Shown piece after piece: positions 44,737 to 53,794 of a stretch of DNA of 64,000 nucleotides. The DNA is taken from positions 188,059 to 252,058 of the forward strand of contig NZ_VDCQ01000003.1 in the NCBI RefSeq assembly GCF_006265175.1, in the 5' to 3' direction. The notes below the pieces were generated by a model, which saw nothing but the letters and a program-made list of their open reading frames with translations, was not told where the DNA came from and made no database searches. The stretch's first letter is position 1, and each line of letters starts with the position of its first letter. Origin of the DNA: Paenibacillus hemerocallicola. GTDB taxonomy: Bacteria > Bacillota > Bacilli > Paenibacillales > NBRC-103111. Position numbers and translations under genes: made by a program.

Positions 44737-46074
44737 ATGTTGGCTGGCAAAGGGAAATGGGTTGTTGCCGTATCCGTCATAGCAGCATTGATGGCGGGCT
44801 GTACGAGTGGAAGGGGGAAACCGGCGGACAATACGTCGGAGCCGGTCGAGACGCCGGTTGCGAAAAAGGAACCGGTCGAGATTTCGTTTTATTCCACTGG
44901 CGGCGATTTCAATGAAACCGGTTTCAATGAGTTGTTCGGAGAGAAAATCAAACAAAAATTCCCGCATGTCACACCGAAGTTCATTCCTTTAAGCGATGCT
45001 ACTAAAATCAGCAATTTGGTAGCGACCGGACAAATCCCGGACGTGATGTATTTGTCGATCGGCTCTTCTACCGCGCTTGTAGAGTTCCAACTGGAGTATG
45101 ACATCAGCGATTTGATCAAGCAGTACAAGTATGACTTGGGTCCGTTGGAGCCTGCAGTCGTCGATAACTTGCGTGCACTGGGCAAAGGTAAAATATATGG
45201 ACTGCCGGTGTACAACAATTCCATGTCGTTATATTACAATAAAGATTTGTTCGACAAGTTCGGCGTTGCTTATCCGAAGGACGGCATGACTTGGGATGAT
45301 TTGACGGAGCTGACGAAAGTCATGTCGCGGTCCGATGGCGGCCTCCAATATCGGGGGCTTACGATGTGGTTTACGGCTGCCCGGACGTTGGGACAGTACA
45401 GCGCCAATTATTTGGACCCGGTTACGCACAAATCCAATTTTGCCAGCGACAATTTCCGCAAGCAGCTGGAGCAGCTGACGCAGTTCGCCGCTATTCCCGG
45501 TAATCAACTTACGGCAGACAACGCATCTGCCAGCAGGCAAGCAGCCATGTTTACGACCGATCGATTGTCTTCCATGTTTATGCATTTCTCGGTTTACGGG
45601 ATTTCCACCTTAAAGGATACGTTGAATTGGGATGTGGCTACTTATCCGGTGATGAAAGAACAGCCGGACATCGGACCGCAAGCCTACCCGACTTATTTCT
45701 ACCTTACGAAAAACAGCAAGGTAAAGGAACAAGCGTTTGAGGTGATGGCCTATCTGACATCCGCCGAGTTCCAAAAGTCTATCGCGCGACAAGGATTGCT
45801 GCCGATCCTGAAGGACCGGGATGTGGCCATGAAAGAATTTGGACAGGACATCGCTTATCTGCGGTCGAAAAATTTGCAGGCTTTGGTTCCCAAAAAATTC
45901 GCGCCTCCAAGTATTGTCACACCTGAACAATTGCTCACGACTACTGCCGGAAACAGACCGCTTCAGACAGCCTACACGGATGTCGTCACCGGCAAGTCCG
46001 ATATCAATACCGCTTTGCGCGCAGCGGATGAGCAGTATGCCGCCGAGGTAAGCAAAATATTGGGCGGCAAGTGA
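44737..46074 (+). CDS. Extracellular solute-binding lipoprotein, sixth copy
   Basis: A 445-residue lipoprotein. ATG 44737 is preferred since GGGGGTTGG lies just before it; an in-frame ATG at 44722 overlaps that site. The lipobox is LMAGC (Cys22). It has YYNKDLFDKFGVAYPKDGM and the INTALRAADEQYAAEV tail, in which the usual REAEE is altered. It is followed after 38 bases by the giant lyase gene and probably binds the unsaturated oligosaccharides released by it. The 5' leader from 44585 carries no obvious cre. Confidence 0.9.
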   Translation: MLAGKGKWVVAVSVIAALMAGCTSGRGKPADNTSEPVETPVAKKEPVEISFYSTGGDFNETGFNELFGEKIKQKFPHVTPKFIPLSDATKISNLVATGQIPDVMYLSIGSSTALVEFQLEYDISDLIKQYKYDLGPLEPAVVDNLRALGKGKIYGLPVYNNSMSLYYNKDLFDKFGVAYPKDGMTWDDLTELTKVMSRSDGGLQYRGLTMWFTAARTLGQYSANYLDPVTHKSNFASDNFRKQLEQLTQFAAIPGNQLTADNASASRQAAMFTTDRLSSMFMHFSVYGISTLKDTLNWDVATYPVMKEQPDIGPQAYPTYFYLTKNSKVKEQAFEVMAYLTSAEFQKSIARQGLLPILKDRDVAMKEFGQDIAYLRSKNLQALVPKKFAPPSIVTPEQLLTTTAGNRPLQTAYTDVVTGKSDINTALRAADEQYAAEVSKILGGK

Positions 46075-46112
46075 AAAGAAGGCATTCCAAGGAATGAAGG
46101 GGTGATGGTCAA

Positions 46113-49100
46113 ATGATCATTCGTTTGAAAGCGAAGCGAACTGTTGCACTTGGCATGATCGTTCTCTTGCTCACTTCTCTGCTTCCGATGTATCCTGCCG
46201 CTTATGGCGCCGAGCTGGACCCGCCCGGGGAGGAGCATCTTGTGTCGGGTTATGACAAGAAATGGGCGGTCGTCCCAAAATGGAATGACGGTGCCGTAAT
46301 CGACGGAAGTCTGGATGAATCCGTCTGGCTGCAAGCAGCCGTATTGGATGATTTCCGCACCGTTTATGCCAATCAGCCTGTTGAGTCCGGACCCGAGTAC
46401 AAGCTGGCTTACAGCGATACCCATCTGTTCGTGGGCGCGACGTTGCCTGGGGATGAACAGGTCGCGATTGACAAGATTGAACTGGTCATCAGCACGCAGC
46501 CGTCCGGCGACGCCCATTATGTGGCGACGATTCCGATCAATCCGCTGGACAGGAATACGACTACGGAATGGAATCCGGGGCTCGCATTATCCCCAGCCAT
46601 CCAGAAGCGGGTGCAGTTGGAGGGCGTGGCTTACGAGACCGAAGCAGATGCCGTTTCCGAAACCTTTACGGTCGAGGCGTCGATTCCGCTGTCGGCATTC
46701 GGCCCTGCAACCATTACGCCCGGCGATGAATGGCGGATCAATGTGATTCATGTCTACAATTATGAGACCAAACCGCTTGTCTCTTGGGCGCCGCTCCTGA
46801 CTTCCCGCTTCAACGACTCCAGCCGGAACATTTCGTACACGGCCAACGTTGTCGACCATGGCCGGCTGGGCAGCATCTTCTTCACCCGGCCTCCGCTTGG
46901 CGATGCATGGACGCCGGTGGACTGGAAGCTGGATTATACAGGGTTTGAGGAAAAACAATTATCGTTCGAAAAAACCGACCCGTCGTGGGATCGCTTCCAG
47001 CTCGAATGGAAAACGCCTACCGGGCAATGGCTGGCACTGGACGAAGTGACTCCGACTGTGGACGGCTCGCGCGTGAATCTGTTGTTCGAGCATCCCGGGC
47101 CGCTTGAGGACGGTTTGTACCAACTGCGCATCGTGGCCTATACAACGGTTCCCGCAGACGGCGCTGTTGCCATCCTGACCTTCGATCGGGAAGCTATTAT
47201 TGCCGCAGGCATCGCTGCCGCCGGGGCTGCGCCGCCCCCCACCGGCAGCGTGACCGAGATCACTTATGCGGAGGCATCCCCGGCTGTACAAGCGGTGCTC
47301 GATCTGATCCCGGATCGGAGCGGATTTCGCTTCGTCGGCTTGCCCGAGATGCCGGAGCTGAACCCGGACAGTCTGTATACGCTATCGCCGGACGGACAGC
47401 ATCTGATTGCCAAAAGCACCGGTACGATCTACCCGAATGCGTTGTACCCGGAAGATCAGGTGCTGACGGCGCGCAACAAAAAGGGAGAAATTCAGGAGTA
47501 TCCGTATTATGAGGATGAGGCCGGCACTCGTTATTTCATATCGGCGCATTTGTGGTATTTGCAACGACTGAGCGCGATCAGCAAGCTGACTACGATCGCC
47601 AAATCCGATCCGCTGGGCGCGGCGCGCATCCTGTACCGGTTTGCGGAGGCTTATGAGGGCTACGTGCCTACGACGGATACAAGATCGCACAACTTTCCGA
47701 TCAGCATCACCTCCGGTCCTCCGTTTAATTACACGGGAGGCATGTGGACTCGCTGGTCCTTATCGGAATTGAGCCAGGTAAGCAACCTGATCGCGGCTTT
47801 CGTCGATGTAAAGAAGACCAATGCCCTGGAGCTGCTCAGCCTGGAGATTGGCGAGGATGTAGAAAACAGGCTTGTGGATGAAATGTTCATTCCTTCGATC
47901 GAGTTCGTGCTGGCGTATCCGGTTGTGTTGAGCAATCAGGACTACATCAGTTGGCTTGGATTGACTGCTGCCGGCAAAGCGCTGAATGAGCCGGATTACA
48001 TTCATCGGACCGTGGAATGGATGTTGAAATATATCAACCGGCAATATTTGTCGGACGGCTTTTGGAATGAAGTAGCTTTAAGCTACCACAAGGAAGCGAC
48101 CAACGGACTGATTAACGCCTTGAACGGACTGAAGGGCTGGACGGATCCTCCGGGGTATGTGTCTCCGCGAACCGGCAAGCGCTTCGACAATCTCGATCTG
48201 GCTTTGGAAGTGCCGATTACCGAAAAAGCCGCGCAGATTGCGAACCGGCTCGCTTATCCGAACCGAAAAGTGCTGCCGACCGGAGACTCATGGGCCAATG
48301 ATGTGGCTTCACAGCCTGATCTGAATACCGGTTCCATGTTGATGCCGGCAGCGGGGATCGGCAAGTTTACAGCCGGGCAGGGAGCCGGTCAAACGCAGCT
48401 GTACATGCAATTCAGTCCCAGATACGGTCATACCCATCGCGATCCGCTGAACCTGACACTGTTCGCCCAAGGGCAGGAGCTGCTCCCGGACTTGGGGTAT
48501 ACGTACAGCAAGCACCGATACTTCGCGATCACGACGATGAGCCATAATACGGTTGTGGTCAACGGCAAGGAAGTGGATACCAGTCTGCTGCAGCAAGGAG
48601 GAACGATCGAGCGGTTTGTCCCGCTGGATACGTTCCAGGTGATGCGGGCGAGCGCGCCGGCCTATGCCGAGACCGGGGAATACAGCCGGGAGCCTTGGTT
48701 TGTGCCTTTTCCGGACGGCAGCGGAAGCGAAGGGTATATACTCGATCTGTTCCGCGTATCCGGTGGCGACCGCCATGAATACACGCTGAACGGCGAAGCG
48801 AACCGCGATGCGGCGTTCCTGACAAATGCGCCGCTAACCGATTACGGACCTTATCTGCTTCCGCCGGGAACCGAGGTGCGGAGGGCGGAAAATGCCTATG
48901 AACACGGGCATGCCGAAGGTCATTATTACGGCTATATCGATATCAATGATGTCAAACGGGCTGAGCTTCAGGACGATCGGTATCAGGTAAAGATGGTCGC
49001 GTACGAGGACGGACAGGAACAGCCCCAAATGAACATTACCGGTCTGCTGGAGGCGGGAAACAATGAGCTGTTCCTGGCCCGATCGCCTTCCATTCGCATG

Positions 49101-52100
49101 ACCCGCCTGATCGGCTCGGAAGGGGACACCAATGACTTGGCCGATCTGTACGATATGCCGAAGCTGGTGCTGCGCAGAGAAGGGACAAATCTGACGAGTA
49201 CCTTTACGACCGTGCTTGAGCCGTACAGCGGCCATGGAGGACCGCGCATCGATGCGGTCGATCGGCTGACGCCGGATGCTCCGGTGGAAGGGGCCTCCGC
49301 CGTACAGATCATCTACGGCAATACAACGGATATCATTCTCAGCAATCCGCGTCATCCGCAAAGCCTGCTGCAGATCGGCGAGATCAAGATGCAGGGGGAG
49401 ATGGGCTTCATTCGTCTCGTGGACGGAGTCGTGCAGCAGATGTCTCTGGTCGGCGGTACTCTGCTGCAAAAGGGAGACCGGAAAGTAACGGGGACTGAAA
49501 TCGTATCGGGAACGATAACAGGCACCCTGCGGCTGGCCAACGGCGATCCGTATCAGGCGCTGCTTACAACGAATCCGGTCCCGGCATCGGTTATTGGAAA
49601 CTATGTGACGGTCAAGCATCCGGACGGAACCACCAGAGGATACGAAATCGGCGACGTGCGGAGCGCTCCGGGCGGACAGACGGCGATCGTCCTGGCCGAG
49701 CATGATCCCGGGTTCGAAATCAACCTGAACGGAAGCTCCGAACAGAAGTACTACCCGCACAAGCAATGGAGCGGTGTGCATACGTTCGAAATCGCGCCGA
49801 TCCATATCCAGGACGATGAGGCGGCTGTCGCGGTAGCGTTGCAGATCCCGAAGAGGGACTGGTTCGCGGGAGAGTCGGTTCAATTGGAAGTAAACGGGAT
49901 TGGTGCGGACGGAAGCCCGGTCGGCTTGGCTGGCGCAAACGTGGTCTATTCCAGCAGCAACCCCCCCGTATGGGCGGTGAACGCCCTGGGTCAGGCTACG
50001 GCCGTCGGCGAAGGGACTGCTGCCATGCGGGTGGAAGTGACTCGGGACAATGTGACGCTGACCGATGTCAGGCAGATGTCCGTGCAGGCCGGGCAAGCAG
50101 CGGGACTGCTCGCACCGCCTGTGCTGCAGTCGCACGATAATGTTGTTTATCCGGGAGAGCCCGTACGGTTGACTTTTGCCGACTCCGCACTGTGGCGGTC
50201 GGGCATTACGGCCGTTACCATTAACGGCGAGACTGTCCCGAATGCGCTTTATACGCTGTCGGCAGGTCAAATCCAGTTTGTTCCAGGCGTATTTGCCGAG
50301 GAAGGCGAATATCTGGTCGTGGTGGCCGCGGCAGGCTACAGACACGCAAGCGTCGAGCAGCCGGTTACGGGCACATCGGCTCTGAGCAGTCTGACACTCA
50401 GCGGTGGGGCGATAAGCCCGGCTTTCTCGCCCTGGAACACTTCATACGCGGCGACAGTGACCAGCGACGTATACGAAGTCAGTGTGACAGCCGTGACCTA
50501 CGATCCGACTGCCGTCATTACGGTTGCCGGTCAAGTATATGCCAACGGCGCGGCAATCCCGCTGATCTTGACAGACGGGTGGAATCCGCTGCCGATCAAG
50601 GTTACGGCGGTAGACGCTTCCAGCAAAATCTACACGCTAACGGTCCGCCGTCATGAGCCGGCCCCATCGGCAACCGGCACAGTCACGGGGAGCGTGTACG
50701 GTCCGGATCTGCTGCCTCTGCCAGGAGCTACGGTACGCGTAAGCGGCTATGACTCTCTCTCGGCAACGACGGATGAAGCGGGAAGCTTTACATTGGGGCA
50801 AGTGCCCGCAGGCAACCGCAGGCTGACGGTATCCAAACCGGGATATATGCGGTCGACCTCGGAAGCATGGCCTGTCACAGTCGGTCAAAGTGTCTACGTA
50901 TCGCTTGGTCTGCACCACATGATGCCGATTGCCGTAACAGGTGTGACTCCGAGACTGCTGGCCATCGGGGATGAGTTGTCGGCCGCAAGCACGGTGGACG
51001 GAACGCTTCATCTGGTTCCCGCCGCAACGGCTGCAACCCGGGAAGCGATCGAGACGGCGAGCGGGGCGTCGAATGGCGCATGGGCTGCCGTGTCGGCGGA
51101 AATGCCCGCGGCGTTCGCGACAGACGGGTTTGCCGTAGGCAAGTATGTGCTGTATGCGATTGATGCCGACGGAGAGCTGTCCGCCGCCTCCGGCAGCGTT
51201 ACGATCATCGACGCTTCGGCCGTACAGATTGACGAGACCAGTCCGGTGACGATGTTCAGCGGAGACTGGACCTCTTATACCGGTTCCAGCTATATCGGAG
51301 GCACGATGAAGATGTCGCGCGAAGCGGGCTCTTATGCGGACATTCCGTTCTACGGCCAGCGAGCGGTGATGCTGGGCACCGTCAGAGATACTTACGGGCT
51401 GGCCCGGATCTATCTCGACGGCGTGTACCAGACGACGATTGACTATGCCAGCCCTACGTTGAAGCACCAGCAGGAGCTATACGATACCGGTCTGCTGACC
51501 GAAGGGATTCATGTGCTGCGCGTCGAAGCGACGGAGAGAAAATGGATCGGCTTCGATGCCCTGAAAGTGACGATTATCGTCCCGCCGTCTCTGCTTACCG
51601 CAGACTTGATCAGCAGCGGTGAGGTTGTGGAAGTTTCCAGTGCGGTGGATGGAATGCTCTATTTGGTCCCCGCCGCAACGGCTGCAACCCGGGAGGCGAT
51701 CGAGACGGCGGGTGAAGCGGCGAACGGCGCAGCGGAGGCTGTATCGGCAGGAGGGGCGGTATCGTTTGACTCGACTGGCTTTGCCCCCGGCACATACAAA
51801 ATTTATGTGATCAATTCGCAAGGGCGCATCTCTGCGGCAGAGGACGTGTTGACGATCGTTGATCCGACGGCGACGTTGCTGGACGATACCAGTCCGTCAA
51901 TCTCCTACAACGGCTCCTGGAGCGCTTATACCGGTTCCGTATATCGGCAAGGCACGCTGAAGATGTCGCGCGAAGTCGGTGCTTATGCGGATATTCCGTT
52001 CTACGGTCAGCGGGCGGTGCTGATCGGCAGCACCAGAGACACCTACGGGCAAGCCCGGATATACCTCGACGGCGTCTACCAGACGACAATCAACTACACC

Positions 52101-52235
52101 AGTCCGACTATCCGCAACCAGCAGCAGCTTTACGATACGGGCCTGCTGACCGAAGGCATACACGTCCTGCGGGTAGAAGTAGTCGAGACGAAATGGATTA
52201 ACGTGGATGCGGTCGAAGTGACGATTGACGAGTAG
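46113..52235 (+). CDS. 2040-residue secreted heparinase II/III-type polysaccharide lyase
   Basis: The largest gene of the window. Residues 1-33 are a signal peptide (VALGMIVLLLTSLLPMYPAAYG). About 40-270 is a CBM9/DOMON-like domain (VIDGSLDESVWLQAAVLDDF). About 390-720 is an alpha-helical lyase domain (YFISAHLWYLQRLSAISKL). About 760-1090 is the Heparinase_II_III beta domain (YGHTHRDPLNLTLFAQGQE, MSHNTVVVNGK). Then come an Ig-like BIG2 domain (about 1245-1330), a cadherin-like sandwich (about 1430-1515) and a carboxypeptidase-regulatory-like domain (about 1517-1600). Two tandem copies of a roughly 215-residue unit end the protein. There is no LPXTG or SLH anchor. Substrate is probably an acidic polysaccharide. 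Confidence 0.87.
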   Translation: MIIRLKAKRTVALGMIVLLLTSLLPMYPAAYGAELDPPGEEHLVSGYDKKWAVVPKWNDGAVIDGSLDESVWLQAAVLDDFRTVYANQPVESGPEYKLAYSDTHLFVGATLPGDEQVAIDKIELVISTQPSGDAHYVATIPINPLDRNTTTEWNPGLALSPAIQKRVQLEGVAYETEADAVSETFTVEASIPLSAFGPATITPGDEWRINVIHVYNYETKPLVSWAPLLTSRFNDSSRNISYTANVVDHGRLGSIFFTRPPLGDAWTPVDWKLDYTGFEEKQLSFEKTDPSWDRFQLEWKTPTGQWLALDEVTPTVDGSRVNLLFEHPGPLEDGLYQLRIVAYTTVPADGAVAILTFDREAIIAAGIAAAGAAPPPTGSVTEITYAEASPAVQAVLDLIPDRSGFRFVGLPEMPELNPDSLYTLSPDGQHLIAKSTGTIYPNALYPEDQVLTARNKKGEIQEYPYYEDEAGTRYFISAHLWYLQRLSAISKLTTIAKSDPLGAARILYRFAEAYEGYVPTTDTRSHNFPISITSGPPFNYTGGMWTRWSLSELSQVSNLIAAFVDVKKTNALELLSLEIGEDVENRLVDEMFIPSIEFVLAYPVVLSNQDYISWLGLTAAGKALNEPDYIHRTVEWMLKYINRQYLSDGFWNEVALSYHKEATNGLINALNGLKGWTDPPGYVSPRTGKRFDNLDLALEVPITEKAAQIANRLAYPNRKVLPTGDSWANDVASQPDLNTGSMLMPAAGIGKFTAGQGAGQTQLYMQFSPRYGHTHRDPLNLTLFAQGQELLPDLGYTYSKHRYFAITTMSHNTVVVNGKEVDTSLLQQGGTIERFVPLDTFQVMRASAPAYAETGEYSREPWFVPFPDGSGSEGYILDLFRVSGGDRHEYTLNGEANRDAAFLTNAPLTDYGPYLLPPGTEVRRAENAYEHGHAEGHYYGYIDINDVKRAELQDDRYQVKMVAYEDGQEQPQMNITGLLEAGNNELFLARSPSIRMTRLIGSEGDTNDLADLYDMPKLVLRREGTNLTSTFTTVLEPYSGHGGPRIDAVDRLTPDAPVEGASAVQIIYGNTTDIILSNPRHPQSLLQIGEIKMQGEMGFIRLVDGVVQQMSLVGGTLLQKGDRKVTGTEIVSGTITGTLRLANGDPYQALLTTNPVPASVIGNYVTVKHPDGTTRGYEIGDVRSAPGGQTAIVLAEHDPGFEINLNGSSEQKYYPHKQWSGVHTFEIAPIHIQDDEAAVAVALQIPKRDWFAGESVQLEVNGIGADGSPVGLAGANVVYSSSNPPVWAVNALGQATAVGEGTAAMRVEVTRDNVTLTDVRQMSVQAGQAAGLLAPPVLQSHDNVVYPGEPVRLTFADSALWRSGITAVTINGETVPNALYTLSAGQIQFVPGVFAEEGEYLVVVAAAGYRHASVEQPVTGTSALSSLTLSGGAISPAFSPWNTSYAATVTSDVYEVSVTAVTYDPTAVITVAGQVYANGAAIPLILTDGWNPLPIKVTAVDASSKIYTLTVRRHEPAPSATGTVTGSVYGPDLLPLPGATVRVSGYDSLSATTDEAGSFTLGQVPAGNRRLTVSKPGYMRSTSEAWPVTVGQSVYVSLGLHHMMPIAVTGVTPRLLAIGDELSAASTVDGTLHLVPAATAATREAIETASGASNGAWAAVSAEMPAAFATDGFAVGKYVLYAIDADGELSAASGSVTIIDASAVQIDETSPVTMFSGDWTSYTGSSYIGGTMKMSREAGSYADIPFYGQRAVMLGTVRDTYGLARIYLDGVYQTTIDYASPTLKHQQELYDTGLLTEGIHVLRVEATERKWIGFDALKVTIIVPPSLLTADLISSGEVVEVSSAVDGMLYLVPAATAATREAIETAGEAANGAAEAVSAGGAVSFDSTGFAPGTYKIYVINSQGRISAAEDVLTIVDPTATLLDDTSPSISYNGSWSAYTGSVYRQGTLKMSREVGAYADIPFYGQRAVLIGSTRDTYGQARIYLDGVYQTTINYTSPTIRNQQQLYDTGLLTEGIHVLRVEVVETKWINVDAVEVTIDE
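50935..52232 (+). repeat. Tandem duplicated 215-residue unit at the 3' end of the lyase gene
   Basis: Two copies, about 50935-51585 and 51586-52232, share long identical stretches at the protein level (LVPAATAATREAIETA, ADIPFYGQRAV, RIYLDGVYQTTI, LYDTGLLTEGIHVLRVE) and nearly identical DNA in places. The first half of each unit is an Ig-like turn and the second a galactose-binding-like sandwich. Confidence 0.85.
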
Positions 52236-52243
52236 CCTGATAA

Positions 52244-52311
52244 GGCGTGTTTGCAAACCGGCGAATGGGCCGAATCCGAGAGTGGCAGCGGAGAAGGATT
52301 GCAAACACGCC
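52244..52311. repeat. Perfect 13-base inverted repeat after the lyase gene
   Basis: GGCGTGTTTGCAA (52244-52256) and TTGCAAACACGCC (52299-52311) flank 42 bases. There is no T-run, so it is not a standard terminator, though it lies ten bases past the lyase stop codon. Confidence 0.6.
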
Positions 52312-52340
52312 CTGGATGGACGGTAAGGCGTCTTGAACGT

Positions 52341-52402
52341 GCGGCGAAAAACGAAAGCGAGCGGAGGCGGCTTCCGCTTTGTTCAGCCGAGTTTTTCGCC
52401 GC
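52341..52402. repeat. Second inverted repeat, 12-base arms
   Basis: GCGGCGAAAAAC (52341-52352) pairs exactly with GTTTTTCGCCGC (52391-52402), with an inner GCGGAGGCGG/CTTCCGC pairing. It directly precedes the lipoprotein remnant. Confidence 0.55.
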
Positions 52403-52404
52403 CA

Positions 52405-52473
52405 TTTTTCCGCGAAGCGGAAGAAGCCCAGGCCAAAATATTGGAACAATTACGGGCAGTACAGGCCAAATAA
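52405..52473 (+). pseudogene. C-terminal remnant of a solute-binding lipoprotein gene
   Basis: One frame reads FREAEEAQAKILEQLRAVQAK and stops. This matches the C-terminal helix shared by the six lipoproteins (xNTALREAEExxxKKI). Upstream in this frame there is no open gene, so only the last about 23 codons survive. It suggests that a seventh lipoprotein gene, normally placed before a hydrolase, was deleted here. Confidence 0.6.
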
Positions 52474-52497
52474 TTAAACATGAGGAGTTTTATAGGA

Positions 52498-53739
52498 ATG
52501 AACGATGAGCATGCATCATGGTTTGACGCCTATGATTATTATGAACGCAGAATAGCGACCGCTATCGCGAAGATGCCTATGCGCAAACCATGGGTACCAG
52601 CGCAGAGACAGGAAATTGTCAATTTGGCGCGGAAATCGCTAGGAATTCGTGAGGAATATATTCCGTCGATCCAAATCGATCATGTTCGGATAGTCCCAAA
52701 AAACGAATGTTCGATTCAGTTTTTAACTTTTCGTTCCTGGGTCGATGTATATGGGGCGGCGCATCTATATGTTCCTGAACAGGCCAAAAATTCGAAACAG
52801 CCGTTGCCCCTGATTTTGTTGTGTTGTGGTCATGGCGGCCATGGCAAGCTGAATCCGGGGTATCAAGCGGCGGCGATCCGACTTGCTCGACAAGGTGCTT
52901 ATGTACTGGTTCCCGACGTGATGGGCCATGGGGAACGACATGGGATGGGCCATGCTTCCGTAGTCCACCCGTTCGCCTGTGGAATAAGCTTCCAAGGATT
53001 GATCGCGATGGAAACGTTGGCATGGATCGAATGGGCGCTCCAGGACAGTCGATTCGATGAAAGCAGGCTAGGGGCGATAGGAAATTCGGGTGGCGGTACG
53101 CTTACGTGCTTTCTGGCTGCGATCAGCGACAAATTGGCCGTGCTCTCCTCATCCGGATATCCGTCTACTTTCGAGTATGTTGCGCGTTGCAAGGAACGAG
53201 GGCATTGCAGCTGCAATATTATTCCGGATATCGTCGGGGAACTGGAAATGTGGCAATTGTATGGAGCTTTCGCTCCGAAGCCCTTGTTTTTGTTCCAGGG
53301 AGATCTCGATCGCATTTTTCCCCAAGATCTATTTTATACGGTCATGCGAAAGGTGAAATACGCTTACGCCGAAGTCGGAGCCGAACAATGGTTTCAATAT
53401 GCCGCTTATCCCGGTACTCACTCATGGGATTCGTACAGGAGGATGAAATTGTCCGAATTTATGGCGGAGCATCTGGGACTGCTGCCTGCGGAAGAAATGG
53501 AGGATGATACCCGGGACGTGTTGGACGAATCCCAGCATTGCTGGGAAACGGTACCCGAGCATGCCATTACGACAAACGAGCTCGCCATGCGTTTAAGCGG
53601 CAAACGATTTCCCGATGATGTGCAGCTTTGGGATGTGTATCCTCCCAAGCAGACGGGCGCTCCCATTGACGAGGCTGCATTGCTTAATTGCTCGCATCGG
53701 CAAGTGCTTGCCCAGTTCGAAGCTTTTTTGAAAAAGTAG
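52498..53739 (+). CDS. Alpha/beta hydrolase, acetyl-xylan-esterase-like
   Basis: A 413-residue cytoplasmic hydrolase. ATG 52498 is used (GAGGAG 11 bases upstream); ATG 52480 overlaps that site. An N-terminal helical segment (SWFDAYDYYERRIATAI) precedes LPLILLCCGHGGHGK, the oxyanion region. The nucleophile elbow is GAIGNSGGGTLTCF with Ser in GNSGGG. The catalytic Asp may be in FLFQGDLDRIFP and the His in AAYPGTHSWD. It opens an apparent operon with the GH20, second esterase and Gfo/Idh genes, and probably removes acetyl groups from imported sugars. Confidence 0.85.
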   Translation: MNDEHASWFDAYDYYERRIATAIAKMPMRKPWVPAQRQEIVNLARKSLGIREEYIPSIQIDHVRIVPKNECSIQFLTFRSWVDVYGAAHLYVPEQAKNSKQPLPLILLCCGHGGHGKLNPGYQAAAIRLARQGAYVLVPDVMGHGERHGMGHASVVHPFACGISFQGLIAMETLAWIEWALQDSRFDESRLGAIGNSGGGTLTCFLAAISDKLAVLSSSGYPSTFEYVARCKERGHCSCNIIPDIVGELEMWQLYGAFAPKPLFLFQGDLDRIFPQDLFYTVMRKVKYAYAEVGAEQWFQYAAYPGTHSWDSYRRMKLSEFMAEHLGLLPAEEMEDDTRDVLDESQHCWETVPEHAITTNELAMRLSGKRFPDDVQLWDVYPPKQTGAPIDEAALLNCSHRQVLAQFEAFLKK

Positions 53740-53794
53740 ACAGACACTCTACGGATTTGGTCGAAAATACAGAGACAAAGGGAGATTCCAACTC

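Noticed and set aside
48834-50345. 503-codon reverse frame inside the lyase gene
   Set aside because: Shadow of the forward gene, which has continuous domains through the region.
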